Counted from the stretch's first letter, positions 1 to 8,599 are shown. The stretch is DNA of 64,000 nucleotides from Spirochaetota bacterium (GCA_016214035.1 JACRPF010000018.1:227414-291413); one strand, 5' to 3'. Made by a program: numbers and translations. The notes: generated by a model not told the origin, from the letters alone.

Positions 1-715
1 GCTGCACATGCAGTACCGCCAGATAGAGATGAATATATTGCGGTGACGGAGATTCCATCGAAAGCGCCTTTGAGGCATACTCATTGCATTTCACCGCGTT
101 CTTCTGATAGGCATATACCAGTATGAGGTTTAAAAGCGGCAGCGTGTTATCCGGATCGAGCTCAAATGCTTTTTCCAGGACACGTATCGCGTTACTGTAA
201 TTGTGCTCGACGATATAGATAGAAGCGAGATTATTGAACGCCATTGAATAGTTCGGATCGATGGCTATCGCCGCGCGAATCGCCTTCTTCGCTTTTTCAA
301 ACGACTCCATCTCGAAATAGATGTTGCCCGCGTCTTTCAGATATACTTTCTTCTTATCGTTATTCGTTTCACACTGCGCCGCTTTCTCATACATGAGCGC
401 CGCGTTCGCATTGTCATGCAGATACCGGTACGTCTTACCCACCTCAAGCCATATCGACGCGTCGTTGGTGACAATCTGAGATGCCTTGAGATACATTGAC
501 AACGAGCGCATATGCTCACCCTGATACCGGTAGCACCGCCCGATAGCTATCCAGATATATTCATTGTCAGGTTCTTCGGTGGTCAGCTTTTCATAGAGCT
601 TTACCGCTTCGAGGTATTTACCCTGTTTCTCAAGCGCTATCGCTTTATCGGCAATATCTTCCGCGGCGATGAGGCCCAGCGCGGCACAGAAAAGAACCGT
701 TAGAATGCGTTTCAT
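1..715 (-). CDS. TPR-repeat protein, exported (partial, runs off window start)
   Basis: Reading leftwards from an ATG at 715, the frame stays open to the window edge (238 codons). The N-terminus (MKRILTVLFCAALGLIAAED) is a signal peptide. It is followed by repeated helical pairs of TPR type, such as AIALEKQGKYLEAVKLYEKL and NYSMAFNNLASIYIVEHNYS, at roughly 34-residue spacing. TPR proteins are scaffolds for protein-protein contacts; here the partner is unknown and the location is presumably periplasmic. It lies 11 bp downstream of the membrane-protein gene at 727-1239 and is probably co-transcribed with it. The C-terminus is outside the window. Confidence 0.8.
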   Translation of the reverse strand, partial: MKRILTVLFCAALGLIAAEDIADKAIALEKQGKYLEAVKLYEKLTTEEPDNEYIWIAIGRCYRYQGEHMRSLSMYLKASQIVTNDASIWLEVGKTYRYLHDNANAALMYEKAAQCETNNDKKKVYLKDAGNIYFEMESFEKAKKAIRAAIAIDPNYSMAFNNLASIYIVEHNYSNAIRVLEKAFELDPDNTLPLLNLILVYAYQKNAVKCNEYASKALSMESPSPQYIHLYLAVLHVQ

Positions 716-726
716 GGCCGTACGTA

Positions 727-1239
727 TCAGCGTTTGTTCTTCTTGGAAGCTTCAGCCGCCTCGACTAAAAGCCGTTCGATAGTCTGGCGGACATTGTTCG
801 CTTCGGCGAGCGCGCCCGCGAGGATGATGGCATAGATGAGCAGTGTAACGACTATCTTCACATAAAATTCAGCGTTGGTAATGAATATCGGCACCAATAC
901 GATGAGCGGAATGATGAGCACCGGCAGGTTCACATGGCAGGTGACACGTACAGTGCTGCCGCCGCCGTTTGCCGCCGGAAGAATGCGCCCGTTAATTATC
1001 GGAAACAAAGGGCTCCGCTGGCTTGCGTTCGGCTTGAAGTTCATGCGGCCGTTCTTCACACGTCCGAGGAACGGGAGTTTCGGACGGTGCATACCTATCA
1101 GCGAGACTATCCCCGTATACCAGTGGCCTTTTTCCGCCATCTCACCGAAACGTTTCTCTGTTTCTTCCGGTGACAGTGATGTTGTGTACGAAAAGAACCT
1201 GAACGTGAACAGTCCCAGAATCTGCTGTAAAATACGCAT
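727..1239 (-). CDS. membrane protein of unknown function
   Basis: 170 residues. The start at 1239 is chosen because a strong Shine-Dalgarno (GAGGAGGAG) lies just upstream; a longer in-frame start at 1326 has none. After a soluble N-terminal half of about 100 residues (motif GRVKNGRMNFKPNASQRSPL) come two adjacent hydrophobic segments (LPVLIIPLIVLVPIFI and VKIVVTLLIYAIILAGALA) and a basic tail ending KKNKR. No family is recognised. It is the first gene of a leftward pair with the TPR gene, and a candidate promoter lies at 1270-1298. Confidence 0.65.
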   Translation of the reverse strand: MRILQQILGLFTFRFFSYTTSLSPEETEKRFGEMAEKGHWYTGIVSLIGMHRPKLPFLGRVKNGRMNFKPNASQRSPLFPIINGRILPAANGGGSTVRVTCHVNLPVLIIPLIVLVPIFITNAEFYVKIVVTLLIYAIILAGALAEANNVRQTIERLLVEAAEASKKNKR

Positions 1240-1269
1240 GATACTCCTCCTCGTCGTGTCGATGGTTTC

Positions 1270-1298
1270 ATAGTACACTGTTTGCGCCAAATCCGCAA
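1270..1298 (-). promoter_or_regulatory. candidate sigma-70 promoter for the 1239-727 gene
   Basis: On the minus strand, TTGCGG (1298-1293), a 17-bp spacer and TACTAT (1275-1270) sit about 30 bp upstream of the start codon at 1239. The -35 match is partial. Confidence 0.4.
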
Positions 1299-1330
1299 GA
1301 TAATCACGTGGTTTTTCGCGACGCACGCAT

Positions 1331-1358
1331 TTGTTTTTTTTAAAAAGTATGGTACTAT
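1331..1358 (+). promoter_or_regulatory. candidate sigma-70 promoter for the small membrane/lipoprotein operon
   Basis: TTGTTT (1331-1336), a 16-bp A/T-rich spacer and TACTAT (1353-1358) lie 28 bp upstream of the ATG at 1387, divergent from the leftward promoter at 1270-1298. Confidence 0.45.
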
Positions 1359-1386
1359 ACGCCCATCAAAATCAAGGGAGTGCGCC

Positions 1387-1608
1387 ATGTATATTTTTGC
1401 GAGCGCTGTTGCATTCGTGTTTATCCTTGTGCTCGGCTATTTTCTGCTCGACAATGCCACCAAGTCAAAATATGAGGCGATGAAGGTATTCGGTGCGGTC
1501 CTGTTCTCGCTGCTCGCTATAATCGCCATCGTCACCCTGTTTTCGGGCATCTGGCTCACCTTGTCGGGCGCTGAGAATTATTTTTATCAGTTCCAGCCGC
1601 GCCGCTGA
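1387..1608 (+). CDS. small two-helix membrane protein
   Basis: 73 residues, starting at an ATG preceded by AAGGGAG; an upstream in-frame start at 1282 lacks a ribosome site and would include the promoter region. Two hydrophobic helices (about 2-22, IFASAVAFVFILVLGYFLL, and about 34-57, VFGAVLFSLLAIIAIVTLF) are joined by a short charged loop. No family is recognised. The next gene, a lipoprotein, starts 17 bp downstream, so the two are probably co-transcribed and may act together at the inner membrane. Confidence 0.6.
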   Translation: MYIFASAVAFVFILVLGYFLLDNATKSKYEAMKVFGAVLFSLLAIIAIVTLFSGIWLTLSGAENYFYQFQPRR

Positions 1609-1625
1609 TTCATCCGGAGATTTAC

Positions 1626-2162
1626 ATGAAAAAAGTATCACTGCTGCTCCTATCCCTTGTACTGCTAACACTTGCCGGCTGCGCAAAATCCGCGGCCATC
1701 CAGTCCATGCGCGACCGCCTGGTGAAATTCCAGCGCATACTCCCCGCCGATATCGCCGTTTCCTTCGATATAAAGGCGCCCGCTAACGCAGCGCAATACA
1801 AAGCGTGGCAGGATGCGTATTACACCTGGCAGAAAGCCACCCTCGAACGCGAACGGGTAAACCAGTCAAACGCTGAACGAAGCTATTATGCCATCAATCA
1901 GGAAATGTACACCATATCCATGCTCACCAACCGTTTTTATGAACGCGACATCCCCGTTGCGCTTATGCGGGAAGTTCAGACGCGCAGCGACGCCGTCGCA
2001 GTAAAACTCGACCGCGCACTTGCGGCGAGTCCTGAACTGAAAAAAAACCTTGAGCGTGTCCTGAAAGATGAAGCCACCGTCCACTTCACCACAAAGGACA
2101 TTTGTTTCTACTTCCTGTGGAACTATGTGATCACGCTGGAACGTCATCGCCGCTTCCAATAA
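1626..2162 (+). CDS. lipoprotein of unknown function
   Basis: 178 residues. The N-terminus MKKVSLLLLSLVLLTLAGCA has a charged n-region, hydrophobic core and an LAGC lipobox, so it should be cleaved and acylated at Cys19. The remainder is predicted mostly helical and hydrophilic, including a long basic/acidic stretch (TWQKATLERERVNQSNAERS), with no recognised domain. It lies between the small membrane protein and the retropepsin-like gene in a rightward cluster. A role in the cell envelope is inference from the lipobox alone. Confidence 0.7.
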   Translation: MKKVSLLLLSLVLLTLAGCAKSAAIQSMRDRLVKFQRILPADIAVSFDIKAPANAAQYKAWQDAYYTWQKATLERERVNQSNAERSYYAINQEMYTISMLTNRFYERDIPVALMREVQTRSDAVAVKLDRALAASPELKKNLERVLKDEATVHFTTKDICFYFLWNYVITLERHRRFQ

Positions 2163-2181
2163 ACGCGACCGCTTATAATCC

Positions 2182-2607
2182 GTGCCGTCATTCACTGTCA
2201 GTATCGACGAGCTTGCGTCAGCGGGGCCGTTGGTGGGCGTTGTGCTTTCACCGGCGCCGTTTCTTATGAGCAGGTTAAAATCCGACGGCAGGGAAGTCTA
2301 CAGCGACCACGTCACGGCGATGATTGACACCGGCGCATCGCACAGCGTCATGGCTTCGCAGCTTCCGTTCATATCGCAGCTCACTCCCGCGGGAACCACC
2401 GATGTCGCAACACCCACATCGCTCACGGTAACCTGTTACGAATACCGCGTGCTTGTCACCTTTCCCTCGGATGTCGAGATCGAGTCGAACATCATCGCCG
2501 TCCCCTATCTCACCGGCGGGGTGCAGTGTCTCATCGGACGCGACATTCTCCGCCATGCGGTGCTCGTGTACAACGGCACGGAAAAACTGATCACGATGAG
2601 TTTCTGA
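2182..2607 (+). CDS. retropepsin-like aspartyl protease domain protein
   Basis: 141 residues from a GTG start at 2182, 19 bp after the lipoprotein stop. The hallmark is AMIDTGASHSVM at about residues 46-57, the D-T-G-A/S active-site loop of the retropepsin/gag-asp protease superfamily. A C-terminal LIGRDILRHAVLVYNG at about 118-133 matches the conserved (L)GRD-L strand of single-domain bacterial members. Such proteins act as homodimers, each supplying one Asp. There is no signal peptide, so it should be cytoplasmic; the substrate is unknown. The start has no clear Shine-Dalgarno, and translational coupling to the preceding gene is possible. Confidence 0.72.
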   Translation: MPSFTVSIDELASAGPLVGVVLSPAPFLMSRLKSDGREVYSDHVTAMIDTGASHSVMASQLPFISQLTPAGTTDVATPTSLTVTCYEYRVLVTFPSDVEIESNIIAVPYLTGGVQCLIGRDILRHAVLVYNGTEKLITMSF

Positions 2608-2623
2608 TCGGGATGCGTTTTTT

Positions 2624-3574
2624 TCAGAATTTCACATTCGGGCTGATGACGAATTTCAGCGCATTGCGTGAAGCGCCGTCCGACAGACCGCCGGAATAAC
2701 TGTCCGCCACATACCAGATGCACCCGGCATTCAATTCCAGCGCAAACTGCCGGTTCAGCGGAAATTTTTTACCGAGAATGGCCGTAACCGTCAGCACTTC
2801 CAGCGGATTTGTTCCGACGTCAAGCCTGAACTCGGCGTGGCTGTTCTTTACCAGCGAGAACTGAAAAAAATCCGAATCAAGATGATCGCGCCTGACGCCC
2901 GCATACACATACGACCGTATATCCGGATTCATGTGCAGCCGGTAACCTAGCCGGTAACTCCATGACAGTGCAAGCGCATCGCCGGATTTCACGCCTTTGA
3001 GTTTTATCTCGAATTCAACCCAGTGATCGGGGACCAGCGAGCAGAACCGGATGTGCTGGCTCCCGTATGACACCAGAAGACCGAAATATCCGCTCCCCTG
3101 CACGCCGGCATTGGAGCTGTTTTTCTGAGCACCCGCATCATCGGTATCGGGAACAGCGGTGTAGTGCGCGACATTGCCGATGAACAGGGACACTCCCCAC
3201 GGCTCCATGAACGGACCCGCCGCGATCGAATCGACGATATTGAACCAGTTGAACACATTGCATGCGTTATATACATCCGGCAGAAACTTTTTAATCCCAA
3301 CACCGACAAGCGGCATGGGATATGCGCTCGCTTCAAGTATGATGAACCGCGGCATGAGCGATGTGCCGAGCAGATAGCCGTAGAGATCCGTTTCATTGCT
3401 GCTGTTCACGTTCGACACCGGCGATGATGTAAGCGGTATGGTAAGCCCCAGCGGCATGTAATACGGTTCGAATTCCATTTCCAGTTCGGCGCCGCCGAGC
3501 CCGACACGGAATATACTCGCCGCGCTTAGGGTAAAAAGCAGCGAGAAAAGCGGCACTATGTACAGCAGTTTCAT
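2624..3574 (-). CDS. putative outer-membrane beta-barrel protein
   Basis: 316 residues with a signal peptide (MKLLYIVPLFSLLFTLSAAS). The body is rich in alternating polar/hydrophobic strands with aromatic girdle residues (for example RLGYRLHMNPDIRSYVYAGV) and ends in KFVISPNVKF. A terminal Phe is the usual recognition signal of outer-membrane beta-barrels. Its ATG overlaps the stop of the AraC gene (ATGA at 3574-3571), so the regulator and this protein are translationally coupled. It could be a porin for ligands sensed by that regulator; this is inference. No specific family is recognised. Confidence 0.6.
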   Translation of the reverse strand: MKLLYIVPLFSLLFTLSAASIFRVGLGGAELEMEFEPYYMPLGLTIPLTSSPVSNVNSSNETDLYGYLLGTSLMPRFIILEASAYPMPLVGVGIKKFLPDVYNACNVFNWFNIVDSIAAGPFMEPWGVSLFIGNVAHYTAVPDTDDAGAQKNSSNAGVQGSGYFGLLVSYGSQHIRFCSLVPDHWVEFEIKLKGVKSGDALALSWSYRLGYRLHMNPDIRSYVYAGVRRDHLDSDFFQFSLVKNSHAEFRLDVGTNPLEVLTVTAILGKKFPLNRQFALELNAGCIWYVADSYSGGLSDGASRNALKFVISPNVKF

Positions 3575-4470
3575 ATGTGTACGGCGTTCCGCGCCGGGGT
3601 ATAACCTTTCAGACGTGTGAATACTTTGGTGAAATAAAACTCATCGGCGAAGCCCACCGCGCGCGCGGCCTCACGCACCCGGTATTCTCCCGTGGCCAGC
3701 ATCTTTGCCGCAATGCCGATACGGAGCCGGTTCGTGAAATCCGCTATCGTCACGCGCATTTCGCGGTTAAACACGCGGCTGGCATACTGCGGATTACAGC
3801 CGCAATGTTCGGCGAGTTCGTCCAGCGTGAACGCCCGATGATAATTCAGATGTATAAACCGCACCATTGCCTCTACTTTCTGAGACCGCTTCCCGGCGTT
3901 ATTCTGATCACGTACCCCTGCATTCAATTCAGACAGACATTCTATCAGCCCCGCGGCAACACCGGGGCCGAACCTGTTCTCGAGCACAGCACCGGCGGCA
4001 TACTGCGGCATACCGAGGAATATGCTGCGTATATGCTCGGTGAAAGGCCCCGCAATACGGTGTGCATGGGAATCGGGGAACGATGATTTCCCCGGGAACA
4101 GCAGGTCCATCACCGCGGCAAACGTCAGCACAAGCGGTGTTTTTCCTGAAACCGCCTGAAAGGTTATCTCATAATAGTCGCACGGTCTCCCGTCAGGCCC
4201 CAGCAGAAAACGATGCGGTTCATCCGCTCCGACAAGAAGAATATCGTTAACCGAAAGTTCATAACGCTTCCCGGAAACTTCATGCTCGCCCGGTGTCAGA
4301 TACAGTATAAAATGGAACATCGGATGACGATGTGCCAGCGACCACGGCGTTTCTATGCGCGCCTGTGAAAAATGTTCCACCTGCAGCGTATACAACTTCC
4401 GCCGGTAATGGACGGAAAAACCGGCGGCGGGTGCAGTATGTTTTCCTGAGGTTATATAGTAGTTAATCAT
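3571..4470 (-). CDS. AraC-family transcriptional regulator with N-terminal cupin sensor
   Basis: 299 residues. The N-terminal half (about 1-170) is a cupin-like ligand-binding domain (AHRHPMFHFILYLTPGEHEV). The C-terminal ~100 residues form the two-helix-turn-helix AraC/XylS domain: FTLDELAEHCGCNPQYASRV is the first HTH and REAARAVGFADEFYFTKVFT the second, followed by the usual GYTPARN. AraC proteins of this class usually activate sugar genes on binding a carbohydrate. It is divergent from the URO-D-like gene at 4576 and overlaps the barrel-protein gene, so both are likely targets. A tandem 21-bp repeat sits at 4479-4510 between the divergent starts. Confidence 0.9.
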   Translation of the reverse strand: MINYYITSGKHTAPAAGFSVHYRRKLYTLQVEHFSQARIETPWSLAHRHPMFHFILYLTPGEHEVSGKRYELSVNDILLVGADEPHRFLLGPDGRPCDYYEITFQAVSGKTPLVLTFAAVMDLLFPGKSSFPDSHAHRIAGPFTEHIRSIFLGMPQYAAGAVLENRFGPGVAAGLIECLSELNAGVRDQNNAGKRSQKVEAMVRFIHLNYHRAFTLDELAEHCGCNPQYASRVFNREMRVTIADFTNRLRIGIAAKMLATGEYRVREAARAVGFADEFYFTKVFTRLKGYTPARNAVHI

Positions 4471-4478
4471 AGGACAAA

Positions 4479-4536
4479 ATATTCCAAATTTACATCAATC
4501 TTTTCCATTGTCTCGGTGTCATGATGAAAGTATATT
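4479..4536 (+). promoter_or_regulatory. promoter with 21-bp-spaced direct repeat, for the URO-D-like gene
   Basis: TTGTCT (4508-4513), a 17-bp spacer and TATATT (4531-4536) form a promoter towards 4576. Immediately upstream, TTCCA occurs at 4482-4486 and 4503-4507, exactly 21 bp apart, in otherwise loosely similar sequence. This is the geometry of AraC-type activator sites abutting the -35, and the divergent AraC gene is the obvious candidate regulator. The repeat core is short, so confidence is moderate. Confidence 0.45.
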
Positions 4537-4575
4537 AGCGTTGTACGATTATTGCAATGTACACAGGAGCACAGC

Positions 4576-5772
4576 ATGTTAGCACATGAAGAAATGATCA
4601 CCGACGGGATGCGCACGGCCGCGAAACAGCTTGTCCTTGAAACCCGGAATAACAAAGGTCTTGCGCCGGTGGATATCGAACGATTCTGGCGGGAGAACGA
4701 CAAGGCCTGCGCAACTCCGTTCGGCGATATCCCGCATATGGCGCTCGGTATACGTATGAGCTGGGAATGCGTGTTCGACGAACTGGGCATACCGGAGGAC
4801 CCGTGGCGGTATCTGAACGACGAAGCATGGGCGCTTTCGCTCAACAAACAGTATAATGATAAAGCCGAGGCTATTATCGGAAAGCGGCTTCTGACAGAAA
4901 AACCGACGGACCGAACGCTTGCGTATCCCGCGGTAAAACAGCTTCATGATGTGTTTGAAGCTAAGAATATCTGGCATGCAGGCTCATGGTGGCTTGAGCA
5001 GTCCGCGCACAGCGAAGCGGAGCTCAGCGCACTGCTCGACCGTGTTGAAGAGCGCAACAGAAATCTGCGCGCGTTTCTGCTCCCCGACAACTGGGAATCC
5101 GAAAAAAAGCGTCTCATGGCACTCGGCAGAAAACCGCCGCTGTACCGTTTCCAGCGCGGCCCGGTGACCTTTGCCATGTCTGTCTACGGCGTTGAACCGC
5201 TCATCTATCTGATACTTGACAACCCGACACTTGCCGGGCGTTTCCGCGACGTCATGATAACGACAATGCTCTCCATCGGACGTATTCTCGATGAAGAAGC
5301 GGGATACACACCGGAAACCGCGCCGCACGGGTTTCAGTTCAACGACGACAACTGCGCAATGCTCAACCCGGACATGTACGAATTCTTCGGTTATCCGGTG
5401 CTCAAAGCAATGTTCAGCCGCTACAGCCCCCTGCCCAAAGACCGGCGGTACCAGCATTCCGATTCCGCCATGGCGCATCTCCTGCCGCTGCTCGGCACGC
5501 TCAATTTCACCGGCGTCAATTTCGGGCCGACACTTTCCGTGAACGAAATCCGTGCGCACATGCCGAACGCGAACATCGACGGCCAGCTTGCGCCGTTCAC
5601 CTTCAGCAGGAATGAAGAGGAAAATATCGTACTGGAAACGCTCCGGGATTTCGAGCAGTCGAAAGCGCACCGCGGCGTCATGTATACCACCGCCGGATCG
5701 ATCAACAATGGCTCACGGCTCACCGGCATGCGGCTTATCATGTCGACGCTCCAGAACCACTGCAGATACTGA
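4576..5772 (+). CDS. uroporphyrinogen decarboxylase (URO-D)-like protein
   Basis: 398 residues. The start at 4576 is chosen because AGGAG lies 7 bp upstream; an upstream ATG at 4552 has none. The sequence resembles the URO-D/methyltransferase TIM-barrel superfamily, for example the segment around PVTFAMSVYGVEPLIYLILD and the C-terminal VMYTTAGSINNGSRLTGMRL. True HemE is about 350 residues; this longer, divergent type is often found beside sugar-catabolic genes, where its reaction is not established. The divergent AraC gene and the repeat-bearing promoter suggest substrate-inducible expression. It is unlikely to be the haem-pathway enzyme. Confidence 0.6.
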   Translation: MLAHEEMITDGMRTAAKQLVLETRNNKGLAPVDIERFWRENDKACATPFGDIPHMALGIRMSWECVFDELGIPEDPWRYLNDEAWALSLNKQYNDKAEAIIGKRLLTEKPTDRTLAYPAVKQLHDVFEAKNIWHAGSWWLEQSAHSEAELSALLDRVEERNRNLRAFLLPDNWESEKKRLMALGRKPPLYRFQRGPVTFAMSVYGVEPLIYLILDNPTLAGRFRDVMITTMLSIGRILDEEAGYTPETAPHGFQFNDDNCAMLNPDMYEFFGYPVLKAMFSRYSPLPKDRRYQHSDSAMAHLLPLLGTLNFTGVNFGPTLSVNEIRAHMPNANIDGQLAPFTFSRNEEENIVLETLRDFEQSKAHRGVMYTTAGSINNGSRLTGMRLIMSTLQNHCRY

Positions 5773-5785
5773 TGCCAATAAAAAA

Positions 5786-5816
5786 AAGCGCGCCGCATAT
5801 CAAATGCGGCGCGCTT
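5786..5816. terminator. bidirectional rho-independent terminator
   Basis: A perfect 13-bp stem (AAGCGCGCCGCAT / ATGCGGCGCGCTT, loop ATCAA) is flanked by an A-run on the left and a T-run on the right. It lies between the convergent ends of the URO-D-like gene (plus) and fliY (minus) and can terminate both. Confidence 0.93.
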
Positions 5817-5835
5817 TTTTTATGTTGTCGTTTGC

Positions 5836-6900
5836 TTATTTGTTACCTGAAATACGGTCACTCGGATTAATGATGTCGGTCACGCGTACACCGAAGTTTT
5901 CGTCAATGACCACTACTTCGCCCTTGGCGATGAGCTTACCGTTGACCAGAAGATCCACCGGTTCGCCGGCGAGCTTCTGCAGTTCGATGATTGAGCCTTC
6001 GCCAAGCCCCAGAATATCGCGTATTGGCATGGTGGCACGTCCGAGTTCCACCGTGAGATTCATCGTGACGTCCATGAGGAGTCCGATGTTTCCCGACGGC
6101 TGTACGGTTGCCGCGGGCGAGAGCGCGCCGAATTCAACCGGTTTTACGTTCACCGAAGACGAACCGCCGCCGAGAAGACTGTCGAGATCGGTAGCGTCGT
6201 CGATATCGGCTTTCGGCGCCGACTGTCCCCGACCGCCGCCCGTGACCATATTCACGAGACTTTTGGCGAGACCCGTTTCAAACGCCATGAAATACGGTGA
6301 GCCGTCGGCAACGCCTTCAATGCTCAATTTCCCGGTGACCACCGCATAATCGCCCGATGACGGCGTGATAGCGCCCGACTGTGCTTTGAGTTCAGCCGGC
6401 ATCGCACTTAACGAACCGCCGTATTTATTGCTTACGGCGGTATCTGAAGCGCCAATCATCTGTGAGTACGCTTCCGTGAGCGCCTGCAGCGCCATTTCGT
6501 TGAGCTCGGAATCATCCTGTCCCATCATGATGGATGCAATCTGGGCGGCTTCCTTGCTGGGAATATAATAATAAACCGTACCGTTTACCGGACCGCTGTA
6601 GGCCACTTTCGCCTCGAGTACAGCGCCTTTCATCTGCGATTTGAGTTCCGAGGCAGACATCATCTTGACCGCTAGATCGCCAATCGTCGTGTTCTTCGTG
6701 GATATCGAGGACAGGCTGAACGCCTGGTGTTCGGCGATAACCTTGGCTATATCGAAGAATGTGGCGCGCTGGCTCTCGGACAATCCGCCGCCGTTCCCCC
6801 CGCCGGAGGACACAACAGGACCCGAGCCGAGAGAGATCGCATCATCGGCGCCTTTTAACAGCGCCTCTATTTCATCTTGTGACAGTGCTCCGTCGCTCAT
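5836..6900 (-). CDS. fliY: flagellar motor switch protein FliY (FliN-type C-terminus)
   Basis: 354 residues. The N-terminal LSQDEIEALLKGADDAI resembles the CheY-P-binding tail of FliM. A CheC/FliM-like middle region (about 50-220) follows, then a Gly/Ser linker (LLGGGSSS). The C-terminal ~80 residues are the SpoA/FliN domain (MDVTMNLTVELGRATMPIRD, VNGKLIAKGEVVVIDENFGV). FliY is the switch-complex C-ring subunit replacing or extending FliN, and contributes to switching and export. It is the last gene of the leftward fliL-fliM-fliY cluster, only 1 bp after fliM. Confidence 0.95.
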   Translation of the reverse strand: MSDGALSQDEIEALLKGADDAISLGSGPVVSSGGGNGGGLSESQRATFFDIAKVIAEHQAFSLSSISTKNTTIGDLAVKMMSASELKSQMKGAVLEAKVAYSGPVNGTVYYYIPSKEAAQIASIMMGQDDSELNEMALQALTEAYSQMIGASDTAVSNKYGGSLSAMPAELKAQSGAITPSSGDYAVVTGKLSIEGVADGSPYFMAFETGLAKSLVNMVTGGGRGQSAPKADIDDATDLDSLLGGGSSSVNVKPVEFGALSPAATVQPSGNIGLLMDVTMNLTVELGRATMPIRDILGLGEGSIIELQKLAGEPVDLLVNGKLIAKGEVVVIDENFGVRVTDIINPSDRISGNK

Positions 6901-6901
6901 G

Positions 6902-7933
6902 CTATTCTTCCTCCTTGAAAATCTCTTCGAGGGTCAGCTTGTTCTCGCCCTCGACATAACCGGTGACCTGAACGGACATACGCGAACCGACAACACCGGG
7001 ACGGCAGTAGAATTTCTTCCGATTGCCTACTTTTAGCACGAGGTTGTCCGTGATCTTTGTATTCGTTAACTTTATCGTATCATTTTTGCGAAGGTTGAGC
7101 ACTTCTTCCACGCTCACATCCACCGAACCGAGTTCGGCGGTTGCCGTAACCGTAATATCATAGAGCTTTTCTTTCAGTATATTGAGGTTTTCCGTGGTGC
7201 TGCCGCGGCGGATAGACGCGTACCAGTACTGCGCGGAAAGTTTATTGATGATGGGTTCGATGGTGATGTACGGAATACAGAAGTTCATCATCCCTTCGAC
7301 ATCGGACACCTTTGTCTCGAGCGTGATGAGCACCACCATGTCGTTGGGGTGCACCATCTGCGCGAACTGCGGATTCGTTTCGATGGATCCAAGGCGCGGC
7401 CTGAGATCGATAACCTGCGCCCATGATTCGCGGAGATTACCGAGGATACGGACGATGATGCCTTCGATGACGGACAACTCGATATCGGTGAGTTCGCGGT
7501 TGATATTTTTCGGCGCTTCGCCCGGACCGCCGAACAGACGGTCGATGATGGTAAATGTTATCGACGGGTCTATTTCAAGGATAGCGGAACCCTTGAGCGG
7601 GTCCATGTTGATGATGGCGAGTGTTGACGGATTCGAAACGGAACGGATGAATTCCTCGTACGTGAGCTGGTCGACGGATGCTACGTGCACGCCCACGAGC
7701 GCCCGCAATTGCGCGGAAAGCGATGTGGTTGTAACGCGGGCGAAGTTTTCATGCATCATCTGCAGCGTCCGGATCTGGTCCTTTGAGAACTTGTCCGGGC
7801 GCTTGAAGTCATACATCTTGACCTTGCGCTTTTCAACCTCAACGCTTTTGGCGTCAACGGCCTCAACGCTCTCCCCGGCGGAGATGGCGTTCAACAGTGC
7901 GTCAATTTCGCTCTGTGAAAGTACTTCGGTCAT
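6902..7933 (-). CDS. fliM: flagellar motor switch protein FliM
   Basis: 343 residues, typical FliM length. The N-terminal LSQSEIDALLNAI is the CheY-P-binding motif. The middle domain contains KRPDKFSKDQIRTLQMMHEN and the GGPGEAP segment. The C-terminal SpoA domain has the expected strands (LRKNDTIKLTNTKITDNLVL). FliM sits in the C-ring between FliG and FliN/FliY and transmits the chemotaxis signal to the rotor. It is flanked by fliL (29 bp upstream) and fliY (1 bp downstream), a standard arrangement. Confidence 0.97.
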   Translation of the reverse strand: MTEVLSQSEIDALLNAISAGESVEAVDAKSVEVEKRKVKMYDFKRPDKFSKDQIRTLQMMHENFARVTTTSLSAQLRALVGVHVASVDQLTYEEFIRSVSNPSTLAIINMDPLKGSAILEIDPSITFTIIDRLFGGPGEAPKNINRELTDIELSVIEGIIVRILGNLRESWAQVIDLRPRLGSIETNPQFAQMVHPNDMVVLITLETKVSDVEGMMNFCIPYITIEPIINKLSAQYWYASIRRGSTTENLNILKEKLYDITVTATAELGSVDVSVEEVLNLRKNDTIKLTNTKITDNLVLKVGNRKKFYCRPGVVGSRMSVQVTGYVEGENKLTLEEIFKEEE

Positions 7934-7962
7934 CGTTCCCTCGCCTTGCCTCGACTACAGCA

Positions 7963-8538
7963 TCAGTTCAGCAGAAAATCATCGAAAAGAACTTCGCTGA
8001 CCTCGCCGTTCTTGACACGTTTGTTAATCTCGTTCCTTATCTCTTCTTTGAGCTCTTTGCGCATCTCGGGATCCTGCAGCTCATTATATTTCTTTTCGGA
8101 TATTTTAGTCCCGATGGTGTCACGCAGATAGTTTTTCCATTTGCCGAGTTCCGGCACGAAATCCTTCTCGAATTTCATCTGATAGGCAAACCGTATCTTA
8201 ACCTTGACGAAATGCGGCACATCCGTATCCGATGTATTGAGATTGAACTCATCCATATCGAAATAACTCGGCGGCTCTTCCTTGACAAGCTCGTCATCAA
8301 CGCCGTGTTTCGCCTGGGTATTGCCCGCATTGGCGCTCACGACGAGAATCGCCGTCACCGTTGCCACGATGATGACAACGACCACACCGAGCGCGATGGT
8401 CAGTATGCGTATAATGAGCGGGCTTAAGGTGAACGGGGCACGCGGACCTTTCGGTTTCTCCGCTCCGCCCTCTTCTTCCTCACCCGCGGGTTCTTCAATC
8501 TCGTCCTCAGCGCCTGTTTTCTTTTCGTCATCACCCAT
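7963..8538 (-). CDS. fliL: flagellar basal body-associated protein FliL
   Basis: 191 residues. An acidic cytoplasmic N-terminus (about 1-35, DEIEEPAGEEEEGG) precedes one membrane helix (ILTIALGVVVVIIVATVTAI) and a periplasmic FliL domain with the usual VKIRFAYQMK and LRDTIGTKISEKKY-type segments. FliL surrounds the stator units and supports torque. The acidic tail is longer than in enteric FliL. It is the first gene of the leftward cluster, and a candidate promoter lies 33 bp upstream. The motA/motB genes that often precede it in spirochaetes are not here. Confidence 0.93.
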   Translation of the reverse strand: MGDDEKKTGAEDEIEEPAGEEEEGGAEKPKGPRAPFTLSPLIIRILTIALGVVVVIIVATVTAILVVSANAGNTQAKHGVDDELVKEEPPSYFDMDEFNLNTSDTDVPHFVKVKIRFAYQMKFEKDFVPELGKWKNYLRDTIGTKISEKKYNELQDPEMRKELKEEIRNEINKRVKNGEVSEVLFDDFLLN

Positions 8539-8570
8539 TGGATGTCACCTCGTGAGTCATTGCCGGTGTC

Positions 8571-8599
8571 ACCATACCACGCCGATGCCTAAAAGTCAA
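8571..8599 (-). promoter_or_regulatory. candidate sigma-70 promoter for fliL-fliM-fliY
   Basis: On the minus strand, TTGACT (8599-8594), a 17-bp spacer and TATGGT (8576-8571) lie just upstream of the fliL start at 8538. Confidence 0.6.
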
